From UMGS1696 sp964463375 (GTDB lineage: Bacteria > Bacillota > Clostridia > Oscillospirales > CAG-272): DNA of 64,000 nucleotides. The DNA is taken from NCBI GenBank assembly GCA_964463375.1, contig CAYXBQ010000008.1:22700-86699 (forward strand), given 5' to 3'. The position numbers were made by a program, and so were the translations under genes. The notes below the pieces were generated by a model that saw only the letters and a list, made by a program, of their open reading frames with translations, had not been told where the DNA came from and searched no databases. Shown one piece after another: positions 33,517 to 42,061 of the stretch. Position 1 is the stretch's first letter. Each line of letters begins with the position of its first letter.

Positions 33517-34616
33517 TTTTCAAACATAGATGTATATGCCGCTTCTTCTTTGGCTCGGATCTCGTCCAGCCTTGCCTGCTCGTCGGGCACCGTTTCCAGC
33601 ACGCAGTTGGCTACCTCCTGCCAGACCCCGTTGCGGGTCTTGTCGAAGAAGATCTCGTGGCGGCATTGGGGGAAGATCCGGTTCTCGATGTGGGTGTAGC
33701 CCATGTCGGCAAGGAAGGTCTCGCTGTCCAGCACCCATTTTTCGCCGCCGGCCACCGGGTCCTTTTCACCGGAGAAGAGCCAGATGGGCAGATCCCGCCG
33801 CAGCATTTCCCAGGATGCAGGGGTGTACATGTCCCGCTCCATGGTCAGCAGGAACCGATACAGGGAGATGGTCATGGGCGCACCACAGGCGGGATCGGCA
33901 CGGAAACGGTCGATGTTTTCGAGATCCTCCGACAGCCAAAGGAAGCTGCCCGATTCCCCAGCCTGCCGAAACGGACGATTGTACCGGCGGAAGCTGTATT
34001 TGTTCAGCAGCGTAGGCCGCCCGTTTTCTCCATCGGTCACGGACAAAAGCCGGACCCAGCCCAAGGCAAGCGATACAAGCGGCTCTCGATGGGGCAGTCC
34101 TGCAAAGATCACCCCGGCAAGCCGTTCGTCGTATTGTCCCGCATAGCTCCCCGCCAGCAGCGCACCCATGCTGAAGCCTAACAGATACCGGGGAATGGGA
34201 TCTACGGTGGGCATATCGGCGGGAGTGATCTCCATGGTGCCGCTTTCCGGGATGGGCAAGAACGCCGAGGCGTACACGCTGTCGATGTCGGTGTGGAGCA
34301 GTGCTACGGCCTCTTCCCCGCAATAGCCCAGCCCTTCCGGCAGCAGCGATCGGCCATGCCCACGCAGATCATGCAGCACCACACCCATGCCACGGGATGC
34401 CAAATAGGTGGCAAAGGGGAGATACCGTTCCTTGTGTTCGTCGATGCCGTGGAGGATCTGGACGATGCACAGGGGCTTTTCGGGCATGATCCGGACGGTG
34501 GAAAGGTATAGAGCCCGTTCGGCATCCACCGGCTTGCCCTTGCGCTCACGGTAGACATCCTTGCCTTCCAATGCCTTGCGGACGCTGTATCGTTCGATCT
34601 CATATGTATATGCCAT
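33513..34616 (-). CDS. Alpha/beta hydrolase (monoacylglycerol-lipase-like)
   Basis: A 367-aa protein. HGIDEHKERYLPFATYLASR and LHDLRGHGRS are typical of the lysophospholipase/monoglyceride lipase group. Nucleophile Ser in LGFSMGAL, Asp in FSGEKDPV, His in FPQCRHEIF. No signal peptide. ATG 34616 has AGGTG upstream and starts 5 nt after the flavoprotein stop; a GTG at 34625 would overlap that stop. Likely an esterase acting with the upstream flavoprotein. Confidence 0.85.
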   Translation of the reverse strand: MAYTYEIERYSVRKALEGKDVYRERKGKPVDAERALYLSTVRIMPEKPLCIVQILHGIDEHKERYLPFATYLASRGMGVVLHDLRGHGRSLLPEGLGYCGEEAVALLHTDIDSVYASAFLPIPESGTMEITPADMPTVDPIPRYLLGFSMGALLAGSYAGQYDERLAGVIFAGLPHREPLVSLALGWVRLLSVTDGENGRPTLLNKYSFRRYNRPFRQAGESGSFLWLSEDLENIDRFRADPACGAPMTISLYRFLLTMERDMYTPASWEMLRRDLPIWLFSGEKDPVAGGEKWVLDSETFLADMGYTHIENRIFPQCRHEIFFDKTRNGVWQEVANCVLETVPDEQARLDEIRAKEEAAYTSMFEK

Positions 34617-34621
34617 ATTTT

Positions 34622-36604
34622 TCACCTATAGCTTTCTGCTGTGCCGCTGCGGTTGTAGACTTCTTCAAACCAATGCTCCTCGGTGGGGATGGGGCGCACG
34701 TCCTGCCATGTACAGTCGGCAGACAGCTCCCCGTCTCGCCGGATGCACACCCTGCCGACCTTCTTTTGGTGGGCCGTGTCGAGGAGAACAGGATCCGGGA
34801 GTGATCCATTTTCGATGAGTAGGTAAGACCCACGGGAGAGGCCGCCGTCCCGGATGTAGAACTGCATGGACGACAGCACCGCATACCGGGTGAGCAGGGT
34901 ATCCAGGTGGATCTGTAGCTGGATCAGGGCGGGCACATCTGCCGCTTGCAGTCCGTCGGCATGGTGTAGGGCATCCAAGGTATCGGCGCACAGACGGTCG
35001 ATGGCTGCCGGATCCCGGAGAAAGGCGGCACAATTGTCCATACGTTCCCCGCAGCACTGCCGCAGGTGCAGGATGGCTTCGGTGGTCATGCCCTTTGCCC
35101 CATCCAGCCGGTGGGCTAAGAACAGGGTATCGGTGAGCATTTCTGCCGTGATGGGCGTGGGGGTCTGGTCGTACACGTGCATGGCTTTTTCGGCGGCACG
35201 GCGGGAGCTTACCTGGGTGGAGTTGAGCGCACTGCCGCCGGGTCTGCGCACGCCAAACACGCCATTGGCCTCTCCACATATGAACAGCCGGGGCAGGGTG
35301 GGGCTTTCGTACCAAATATCCCCCTCCAGACCGCCGTTCATATGCTGGGCGCAAACGCCTACCTCCAACAGATCCGTTTCCAGATCGATGCCGTGATCGA
35401 GGTACAGCTGATACGCTTTTTCGTTCATGGCACGCAGGCGGTCAATGGGACGGCCGGTGGTGGCGTGGCAGTTTTGCAGGTAGGTGTAGGCTTCCTCCCC
35501 CACTTCCTCCGGCGTTACTACATTCCCTTTGCCTACGCCGGTGCCGTTTTGGAGAAAGTCCATGAATACCCGCCGGCCTTTGGCGATCTCCCGGTACACG
35601 GCAATATCCACGTGGGAGGAGTAGCTGCCGGTGGTGGAACCGATGGGAGAGAGCTTTTCCGGGGAGAAGGGCCATTCGTAGCCCTTGCGGAAGACGGCGT
35701 GGGATAGAGTCTTGGTGTCGGGGAAGGTATCCAGCAGAAACTCCCGGGGATCGGACACGCCATCGGCTGCGGTGGAAATATACCGGGGGATCACCTGTTG
35801 GTAGGAGCCGGACACGTTCCAGCGGAAGGCAAGAGAGGCCAGACCGTATTGGAACTCGGTCATGTTCACGCCACATGCACCGGCTGCCAATGCGGCACCC
35901 AGTCCGCAGGTTTGGCTTTCGGGGTACACGGATTTGTGGTACAGCGCAGAGGGACCGCCTACTGCCCAGATCACCGCAGGCGCAGCGAATACCGCCACAC
36001 CGGCCGGGTTGTCGTCCCGCACCTCGTGGAGGCTGATGCACGCCACGCCGCAGGCTTCTCCCCGGTGGGTGAGGATCTGGACGGCTCTATATCCGTCGAA
36101 TACGATGGTACCGGCAGCCCGTGCGGCTTTTTCCAGCACCTCGGTCATTTTCTTCGAGGTGAGAGGACCCAGAGAGGTGGCACGGCTTTTTTCGTCGTGG
36201 TCGGTGCGATAGCCGGGGTATTCGCCGTACCGGTCGTGGGGGAAGGGAACACCTAAGGCGATGAGCTTGTAGAATCCCGCCAATGCGCCACAGGCTTCGG
36301 TGAGGGCCAGATCCCCATGCATAGCACCGCCGGACACATAGTCCTGTGCCATTTCTAAGGGGGAATCCGGGTGCAGTGCGGTGGTGGATTGTTTATAATA
36401 GGTTTGCTTGTCGGAGCCGGTGTTGCGGGAGGTCCCCATGTACACGCCTTCCGTCACCAGTACCACCGGTGCATCTACCTTTTTTTCGATGATAGCCGTA
36501 TGGGCAGCATTCCAGGCCGCCGCACCACTGCCGACTACGCATAAGCCGCAGGGGTACACCGGTACCCGCCATCCGTCCAGTTGGATATATTCCTTTGCCT
36601 GCAT
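34622..36604 (-). CDS. FAD-dependent oxidoreductase, fumarate reductase flavoprotein type
   Basis: A 660-aa protein. N-terminal dinucleotide fold CGLCVVGSGAAAWNAAHTA; mid-region AVGGPSALYHKSVYPESQTC; FAD-site motif ICGEANGVFGVRRPGGSALN near residue 455. It belongs with the fumarate reductase/succinate dehydrogenase/APS reductase A superfamily. No signal peptide, haem or iron-sulfur partner gene is nearby, so the electron donor and substrate are unknown. SD GGAAGGAAG precedes ATG 36604; first gene of the operon with the hydrolase and PocR-AraC regulator. Confidence 0.85.
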   Translation of the reverse strand: MQAKEYIQLDGWRVPVYPCGLCVVGSGAAAWNAAHTAIIEKKVDAPVVLVTEGVYMGTSRNTGSDKQTYYKQSTTALHPDSPLEMAQDYVSGGAMHGDLALTEACGALAGFYKLIALGVPFPHDRYGEYPGYRTDHDEKSRATSLGPLTSKKMTEVLEKAARAAGTIVFDGYRAVQILTHRGEACGVACISLHEVRDDNPAGVAVFAAPAVIWAVGGPSALYHKSVYPESQTCGLGAALAAGACGVNMTEFQYGLASLAFRWNVSGSYQQVIPRYISTAADGVSDPREFLLDTFPDTKTLSHAVFRKGYEWPFSPEKLSPIGSTTGSYSSHVDIAVYREIAKGRRVFMDFLQNGTGVGKGNVVTPEEVGEEAYTYLQNCHATTGRPIDRLRAMNEKAYQLYLDHGIDLETDLLEVGVCAQHMNGGLEGDIWYESPTLPRLFICGEANGVFGVRRPGGSALNSTQVSSRRAAEKAMHVYDQTPTPITAEMLTDTLFLAHRLDGAKGMTTEAILHLRQCCGERMDNCAAFLRDPAAIDRLCADTLDALHHADGLQAADVPALIQLQIHLDTLLTRYAVLSSMQFYIRDGGLSRGSYLLIENGSLPDPVLLDTAHQKKVGRVCIRRDGELSADCTWQDVRPIPTEEHWFEEVYNRSGTAESYR

Positions 36605-36645
36605 CGTATATCTTCCTTCCATCTATAGCAATTCTGTATACCCAT

Positions 36646-36674
36646 ATGATACCACGTTCTTCGCCATTTTACAA
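36646..36674 (-). promoter_or_regulatory. Promoter of the flavoprotein operon
   Basis: Minus strand: TTGTAA (36674-36669), 17-nt spacer, TATCAT (36651-36646), spacer ending in GTGG. Confidence 0.7.
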
Positions 36675-36934
36675 GGCTTTTTTCGTTTTTTGTATACCGT
36701 CCGCCGGCGGGAGGCATACGCTGTGCAGTATCCGCTTCCGACACAGGGGGAGAGAGGTTGAAAATGGGTTGTTTGCGGGCTACGGCTGCGTTTTTTCTTT
36801 GGATGGTGCGAAAAATGTATTTGGTGTTGTATCATAAAACAGCTGCTGTGTTATGGATGTAACTTGGTATATCCTACAGAGTTTGCGGAAAAAGGTAAAG
36901 ATTTGCGAAAGAGGAAAAAACTGCGAAAAATCTC

Positions 36935-36963
36935 TTGACATCATATCGTGGGTGTTGTATAAT
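36935..36963 (+). promoter_or_regulatory. Strong sigma-A promoter of the Tyr/Cys-rich secreted protein
   Basis: TTGACA (36935-36940), 17-nt spacer, TATAAT (36958-36963): consensus in all twelve positions. It and the divergent promoter are all I can see in the 434-bp gap 36605-37038. Confidence 0.9.
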
Positions 36964-37038
36964 AATGGTAAGAAGCCGTCCTGTTTCTATTTTTGGGGGG
37001 CGTGCTTGACTTTTGCATGATCTATTAAGGAGGAAACT

Positions 37039-38538
37039 ATGAAACTGAAGAAGACTCTGGCGGTTCTGCTGGCCGGGATGATGCTGGTCGGCGGTGCTGC
37101 ATCTGTGTCCGCTGGTGCACCGGTATATACCGACAAGGGAGAGAATGTCCTGACCTATGACAGCATTCGCTATCCCTATTACTACTACAACTGTGGCTCC
37201 TATTATCCCTATTGGGGCAACTCCTACTGTGGTGACTATGACAATGGTTACTTTTATAATTGGATCTATGACAGTGCGCCGAATCTGAAGGATTATTGGA
37301 ATCCTGTCACCGGTCGGTATGACACCTGCTCCTGCCTCTACTGCACGGGTCACGCAGATCTGTCCGGCTATTATTGGGTGAACGGTGTACAGTACTGCGC
37401 TAAGGATTACTACATCCACTATGCGCCCCACACCGTGGCCGCTGCCATCGTTCCCACCGAAACCTCTAAGGAGACCGGGATCACCAAGTACGAAAGCTCC
37501 ATTCCGTCCAGCGTGATTAAGAAGTCCAAGACCGACGAGACCAGCACCGACGGCAATGTGATCATCACCGACAGTGGCGTGACCGTGAAGAATCCCGCTG
37601 TCTTAGGTGCCTACAACAGATACCAGACCGTTTGCGGTACCTACTATGCCTATGACAAGGTAGACCTCAGCAAGTACTTTAACCAGAACACCCTGGGCAT
37701 GAGCCTGATCCTGGGCGAGGTACAGACCTTTGGTACCGGCTTCAAGATGATCTCCTCCGACAGCAATGTGGTGAAGATCTACAACGACACCAACGGGCAG
37801 AACATGAAGGCTGTGGGCATGGGCAGTGCAGACGTATATCTGTACACCGCCGGCGGCGTTCCCTTTATGAAGATTTCTGTGTCCGTGACCAATGCCATTT
37901 ACGGCGGTCTGCACAACGGCTATATCGATGTACAGGTTGGATCCTGGCGGCTGGATAAGACCGGCGACTCCACCTCTGTGGTAGTCAAGGTCGATGAAGC
38001 ACACAAGAACGATGCTGTGAAGCTGGCTGTGGTACAGGGCGACGGCTATATCAAGGACGGTATGCTCTACGCCACCGGCGACGGTGCCATCGTGCTGAAG
38101 GCATACAGCACCAAGAACCCCAACATCCAGGGCTATGCCATCGTATATGTTGGCAAGTACGTGGATGCACTGTATGACGGCTACTGGACCTCCAATGGCG
38201 GCAACATCTCCTGCAACTACTGGAATCCCAATCTGTGGGGCGGCGGCTACAAGATCAACGGCTGGGTGCTGACCGACAACGGCTCTTACCTGCCTGTAAT
38301 TTCCAAGGTGGAGACCACCACCGAAAAGCCCAACGGCGATAAGGTGACCACCACCACGACCGTTTACAGCGACGTATACGACCTGCTGTACGGCAGCTGC
38401 TACGGCAATGTGGATACCCTGTATGCACTGCTGTGGAAGAACGGCAAGCTGAACGGCAGCTCCGGCTCACTGTACCAGGCTGCACTGCAGGAGATCCTGG
38501 AAGACATCGCAGCAGATCTGGCAAGCCAGTACAACTGA
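37039..38538 (+). CDS. Secreted Tyr/Cys-rich protein of unknown family
   Basis: A 499-aa exported protein. Signal peptide MKLKKTLAVLLAGMMLVGGAASVSA. Residues ~45-130 are very rich in Tyr, Asn, Trp with six or more Cys (YPYYYYNCGSYYPYWGN, CSCLYCTGH). The middle (200-390) has beta-strand and Big2-like features (SSDSNVVKIYNDTNGQNMKAV, GYAIVYVGKYV). No sortase motif or lipobox, so it may be released or adsorbed to the wall. SD AAGGAGGAAA and a consensus promoter suggest strong expression. I do not recognise the family. Confidence 0.85.
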   Translation: MKLKKTLAVLLAGMMLVGGAASVSAGAPVYTDKGENVLTYDSIRYPYYYYNCGSYYPYWGNSYCGDYDNGYFYNWIYDSAPNLKDYWNPVTGRYDTCSCLYCTGHADLSGYYWVNGVQYCAKDYYIHYAPHTVAAAIVPTETSKETGITKYESSIPSSVIKKSKTDETSTDGNVIITDSGVTVKNPAVLGAYNRYQTVCGTYYAYDKVDLSKYFNQNTLGMSLILGEVQTFGTGFKMISSDSNVVKIYNDTNGQNMKAVGMGSADVYLYTAGGVPFMKISVSVTNAIYGGLHNGYIDVQVGSWRLDKTGDSTSVVVKVDEAHKNDAVKLAVVQGDGYIKDGMLYATGDGAIVLKAYSTKNPNIQGYAIVYVGKYVDALYDGYWTSNGGNISCNYWNPNLWGGGYKINGWVLTDNGSYLPVISKVETTTEKPNGDKVTTTTTVYSDVYDLLYGSCYGNVDTLYALLWKNGKLNGSSGSLYQAALQEILEDIAADLASQYN

Positions 38539-38584
38539 GTGGGAATACCGTGTAACTAAATAGGGGAGCGATCCATTCCCACTC
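38537..38584 (+). repeat. Long hairpin repeat, copy 1
   Basis: GAGTGGGAAT ... ATTCCCACTC, a 10-bp perfect stem around a 28-nt loop, starting in the stop codon of the secreted protein gene. The loop has TGTAACTAAATAGGGGAGCG. Confidence 0.8.
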
Positions 38585-38633
38585 CCGGAAATTTCCCTGA
38601 CGGAAAATTTCCCAAAGCTTTGTTGCGACGATC

Positions 38634-38682
38634 GAGTGGGAAATACTGTGTAACTAAATAGGGAAGCGATCCATTCCCACTC
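38634..38682 (+). repeat. Long hairpin repeat, copy 2
   Basis: GAGTGGGAAAT ... CATTCCCACTC with nearly the same loop as copy 1 (few base changes). Both copies are followed by CCGGAAATTTCCC. The region 38539-38814 holds these repeats and two terminators. Confidence 0.8.
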
Positions 38683-38713
38683 CCGGAAATTTCCCAAAGT
38701 TTTGATAGTTTTC

Positions 38714-38750
38714 GAATACCGTATTCCGATTGAGTACGGTATTCTTTTTT
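38714..38750 (+). terminator. Terminator facing the + strand
   Basis: GAATACCGTA (38714-38723) pairs perfectly with TACGGTATTC (38735-38744), followed by TTTTTT. Confidence 0.88.
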
Positions 38751-38765
38751 CGTTTGAAATAAAAA

Positions 38766-38805
38766 GAAAAGATACCGTGTCTTTGTATCGATACGGTATC
38801 TTTTT
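38766..38805 (-). terminator. Terminator of the solute-binding protein gene at 38815
   Basis: AAAAGATACCGT and ACGGTATCTTTTT (38767-38778, 38793-38805) form a perfect hairpin with A/T arms, usable on either strand. Confidence 0.8.
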
Positions 38806-38814
38806 GTGTATAGC

Positions 38815-40302
38815 TTACTTGTTGTTCTCAAAGGCAGCTGCCAGCTCGGCCAGACCAAGCTCGGCGGCTTCTTTGCGGGTCTCATAGGCAGAGGTCACAG
38901 CGTCGGTGCCCTTTTGCAGCGGCTCCAGGATCGACCAGGTGAAGATGTTGTTGGCGTGGACACCACCGTATACGAGGCAGAACATATCCATGATACCATC
39001 GTGGATCAGGTCGATCATGGCGGAGGTGTAGTTGTCACGGGCGTACTTGATCTTCAGCGACATTTCATAGTGGGCGGGCAGCACCGTTTCGTGGGTCAGA
39101 CGGCACAACAAATGGGTCACTGCACCGGACATCGCCGGATCCTTTGCCGAGGCCGGGATCACGCCGACCTCCGCTGTGTCGTGGACGACCGTTACATAGT
39201 TGGCCTGGGTCTCGTCCAGCTTCGGATACGGGATGATACCCACCTCCGATTCCATGTCACGGAATACGCCGAAGTCACCCAGCTGCGCACCGCTGATGAA
39301 CAAGGCACCATCGGCCATGAACTTCTGGTGCAGGTCTTCGCCGTTTTCGTTGTACTTCGTGCTGGTGGCATCGCTGTAGAACATGGCGTAGATCTTATCG
39401 TATAGAGTCAGCAGACGGTCGCAGTACATCGTCAGTGTCGGATAGCCGGAGGCATCGCGGCTCACAAAGGGCACATCCGAACCATAGGTGAACGGGAAGG
39501 ACGAACCGCCGATCCCCCCGACGATCATGCCGAATACATCGTCCGCATCGGCAGAACCGTTGCCGTTGACATCCTTGTAGGCCCCTTCCGTCAGGGTCAG
39601 CCAATGGTCATAGGTCCACTTGCCGTCCTGCACTACCTTGTACAGATCGTCCGGATCGTCGTACAGCGTGCGGTACATATCCCGGTTGTACAGCAGGGCG
39701 TGAGAGTGGTTCAGTACGTCCATGAAATAATCGCCTACCAACAGATATACGTGCTTGTAGTCGATGGACAGGTTGTACATATATTCCGTGGACCAGTATT
39801 CGGCATCCAGATCCAGCGTGTCCAGCGTCGTGGCATCCACAAACATATGCTCAATGGAGGCAGAGGCAAGCCCCAGCTGGTCATCTACGATCAGATCAAA
39901 GGTGTCGTCCCCGGAGAGAATGATCTGGCTCACCTCCGGATATACGTCGGAAAATCTGCGATCCGTGTGGGTGTAGGCGAACTTGACATCCAGCTGTTCC
40001 TCGGCTGCCAGATTCCGCTGGAACACCGCATCGTTCACGTTGTCCCCGTTCAGCTCGCCGGAGCCTTCCAGCAGATAGTTGGAGCTGATGGCAGAGTCGC
40101 TGGTCATGATGTGGAAGGTGGCACCGTTGTAGGACAGACCGGCTAAAATATCCGGTTCGGTCTCGGTGGTGTTATCTGCGTTTGTGGTGTCCGCTGTGGT
40201 GTCGCTGCTTTTGGTCTCGTCTGTACCACTACCGCAGGAAGAAAGGGGCATGGTCATGAGCAGAGCCAGAAGCAGGCAGAGAAGCTTTGTCTTGCGTTGC
40301 AT
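38815..40302 (-). CDS. Extracellular solute-binding lipoprotein
   Basis: A 495-aa binding protein. Lipobox LSSC after MQRKTKLLCLLLALLMTMP, then a Thr/Asp-rich linker. EF-hand-like loop DVNGNGSADADDVFG near residue 245. The C-terminus lacks the NRVFDLG motif of its neighbours. It is the most divergent of the three tandem paralogues, with its own promoter and terminator. No permease gene lies nearby. Confidence 0.9.
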   Translation of the reverse strand: MQRKTKLLCLLLALLMTMPLSSCGSGTDETKSSDTTADTTNADNTTETEPDILAGLSYNGATFHIMTSDSAISSNYLLEGSGELNGDNVNDAVFQRNLAAEEQLDVKFAYTHTDRRFSDVYPEVSQIILSGDDTFDLIVDDQLGLASASIEHMFVDATTLDTLDLDAEYWSTEYMYNLSIDYKHVYLLVGDYFMDVLNHSHALLYNRDMYRTLYDDPDDLYKVVQDGKWTYDHWLTLTEGAYKDVNGNGSADADDVFGMIVGGIGGSSFPFTYGSDVPFVSRDASGYPTLTMYCDRLLTLYDKIYAMFYSDATSTKYNENGEDLHQKFMADGALFISGAQLGDFGVFRDMESEVGIIPYPKLDETQANYVTVVHDTAEVGVIPASAKDPAMSGAVTHLLCRLTHETVLPAHYEMSLKIKYARDNYTSAMIDLIHDGIMDMFCLVYGGVHANNIFTWSILEPLQKGTDAVTSAYETRKEAAELGLAELAAAFENNK

Positions 40303-40345
40303 ATGTGTACCCTCGATTCAGTTATGTTCATAATGTAGTATCTGT

Positions 40346-40374
40346 ATTATACGCTATTGTTGCAGGAAAATCAA
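40346..40374 (-). promoter_or_regulatory. Promoter of the solute-binding protein gene ending at 38815
   Basis: Minus strand: TTGATT (40374-40369), 17-nt spacer, TATAAT (40351-40346). Confidence 0.75.
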
Positions 40375-40436
40375 GTCCTTTTTGCGAGTTTGTTGATCGT
40401 ACACAAAATAGGACCTATGGAATTGCATGATATGCC

Positions 40437-40470
40437 AAAAATGGGATACGCACTTTCGTACATATCCCAT
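40437..40470 (-). terminator. Terminator of the solute-binding protein gene ending at 40478
   Basis: ATGGGATA and TATCCCAT (40441-40448, 40463-40470) pair perfectly; AAAA on the + strand gives the T-run on the minus strand. Confidence 0.75.
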
Positions 40471-40477
40471 GGGCATT

Positions 40478-41941
40478 TTATTCCATTCGATCGTAGTAGG
40501 CTTGCAGGGTCTTGTCCCGGTCGGTGGTGGCAGACTTGAGCTTGCTGTCGTACCAGGAGGCAAAGTCCTCGGTGTTATTTTTTGCCAATTCCGCAAAGTG
40601 GCTGGCATATGCCCCACCCATAGCGGTGTTGTAGTAGCCTAAGTCGAATACCCGGTTGGCTACGATGATGTCTAGCATTTCAGCAGATTCTTCGTCACGG
40701 GAGTCACGGGTCTTCAGTGCCACATCATAATACGAGGGGATCACGTATTCCCGCCCCAAGATCGCCAGCGTTTCGATGATCAGCGAGGTTCTGTCGGGGT
40801 CAGAGACGGTGATCGGGATGGTGAACATATTTGTACCGGCATCCACGTTGGCTACGTAGTCGTCGGTCTCTTCCAGCTTCGGCCAGGGCAGGATACCAAA
40901 GTTTTGCTCCATTTCCCGCAGTGTCAGCACCAGGAACACGTTTACGTCCGTGAACAGGGAATGTCCTTCCCGGAAGAACTGGGTGGAGGTGCAGTCAAAG
41001 GAGTTGTCGGATTTGGCATCCAGCAGGGAATAGTCGGAATTGAGCAGCTTGAAATATTTCTCGAACATGGTCAGAGAGCGTTCGTTGTACACGCCAAATG
41101 CGTAGTCCTCCGAATCCTTTGCAATGACACGTGCGCCGGAGGAGTAGAAGGCCTGGATGGGGCCGATCCAATAGAAGGTGGCGTAGCCGTACAGGTCGTC
41201 CTCGGTCATGGTGCCGTCCCCGTTCAGGTCACGGGAATATGTCTCTGCCATTTCGGCAAATACATCAAAGGTCCACTTGCCATCTTTTACCATTTCATAG
41301 GGATATTCCACACCGTTTTCGTCAAAGTAATCCTTGTTGAACAGCATGGCGTTGGCGGCACCTACGGCCTGGTGGCTGATGTCACCGATGCAGCAGTACA
41401 GACCGCCGGGCATTTGGAAGCTTTCCACGGCATCCTGGTCCCAATAGCTTTGGGTCAGATCGATGTATTGGAGATTGTTCCAGTCCAGTACCAGTCCTTC
41501 GTTGGCGTAGATGTGTGCCACACGGGGATGGGGTACCACCAGATCATAGGCATCCTCACCGGCTAAGATCAGCGGCTTGGCGTCGGTCTCGTAGTTGTTG
41601 TGGGAAGACGGATTGTAGGTGATGGAGATGTTGTAGCGTTCTTCCGTGGTGGAGTTCCGCTTGAAGACAGCATCGTTGACGGTCTCACCGGTCAGCTCCT
41701 CTGCGATCTGGTCCCCGATCCAGTCGTCGGAGTTGCGGATCAGCATCCGGAATTCGTAGCCTTCCAGATCCATGGTGGGCAGGTTTGCCAGCGGATCGGT
41801 GGTCTCGGTCTCTACCGGTGTGGTGTCGGTGCTTGCTGTGGTGTCCCCGGTATCGGTGGTCTCGGTGCTGCCACAGGAGGCAAGGGGCAGGGTCATGAGC
41901 AGTGCCAGAAGCAGGCAGAGCAGCTTGGTTTTGCGTTGCAT
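40478..41941 (-). CDS. Extracellular solute-binding lipoprotein
   Basis: A 487-aa binding protein with lipobox LASC. EF-hand-like loop DLNGDGTMTEDDLYG near residue 230 and C-terminal MLDIIVANRVFDLGYYN. It is a close paralogue of the next gene (same architecture, many identical blocks such as EHRAFHSSGARVI-like FYSSGARVI and NERSLTMFEKYF). Own promoter and terminator; no permease genes. Confidence 0.9.
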   Translation of the reverse strand: MQRKTKLLCLLLALLMTLPLASCGSTETTDTGDTTASTDTTPVETETTDPLANLPTMDLEGYEFRMLIRNSDDWIGDQIAEELTGETVNDAVFKRNSTTEERYNISITYNPSSHNNYETDAKPLILAGEDAYDLVVPHPRVAHIYANEGLVLDWNNLQYIDLTQSYWDQDAVESFQMPGGLYCCIGDISHQAVGAANAMLFNKDYFDENGVEYPYEMVKDGKWTFDVFAEMAETYSRDLNGDGTMTEDDLYGYATFYWIGPIQAFYSSGARVIAKDSEDYAFGVYNERSLTMFEKYFKLLNSDYSLLDAKSDNSFDCTSTQFFREGHSLFTDVNVFLVLTLREMEQNFGILPWPKLEETDDYVANVDAGTNMFTIPITVSDPDRTSLIIETLAILGREYVIPSYYDVALKTRDSRDEESAEMLDIIVANRVFDLGYYNTAMGGAYASHFAELAKNNTEDFASWYDSKLKSATTDRDKTLQAYYDRME

Positions 41942-41979
41942 ATTGTATCCTCGGTTCTGTTGCGTAGTATTTTTAGTAT

Positions 41980-42008
41980 AGTATACACCAACCCATGGAA
42001 AACTGCAA
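41980..42008 (-). promoter_or_regulatory. Promoter of the solute-binding protein gene ending at 40478
   Basis: Minus strand: TTGCAG (42008-42003), 17-nt spacer, TATACT (41985-41980). Confidence 0.75.
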
Positions 42009-42012
42009 GAGC

Positions 42013-42060
42013 TTTTGGCAAAAAAATCACTTTTTTACAGAGCGTGTGTCGGTGCCAAAA
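42013..42060 (-). terminator. Weak terminator-like hairpin after the third solute-binding protein gene
   Basis: TTTTGGCA (42013-42020) and TGCCAAAA (42053-42060) are complementary across a 32-nt loop with internal T-runs. The long loop makes function doubtful. Confidence 0.35.
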
Positions 42061-42061
42061 A

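Noticed and set aside
38537..38682. Possible CRISPR array
   Set aside because: Only two copies, each an internal palindrome longer than CRISPR repeats, no regular spacers and no cas genes.
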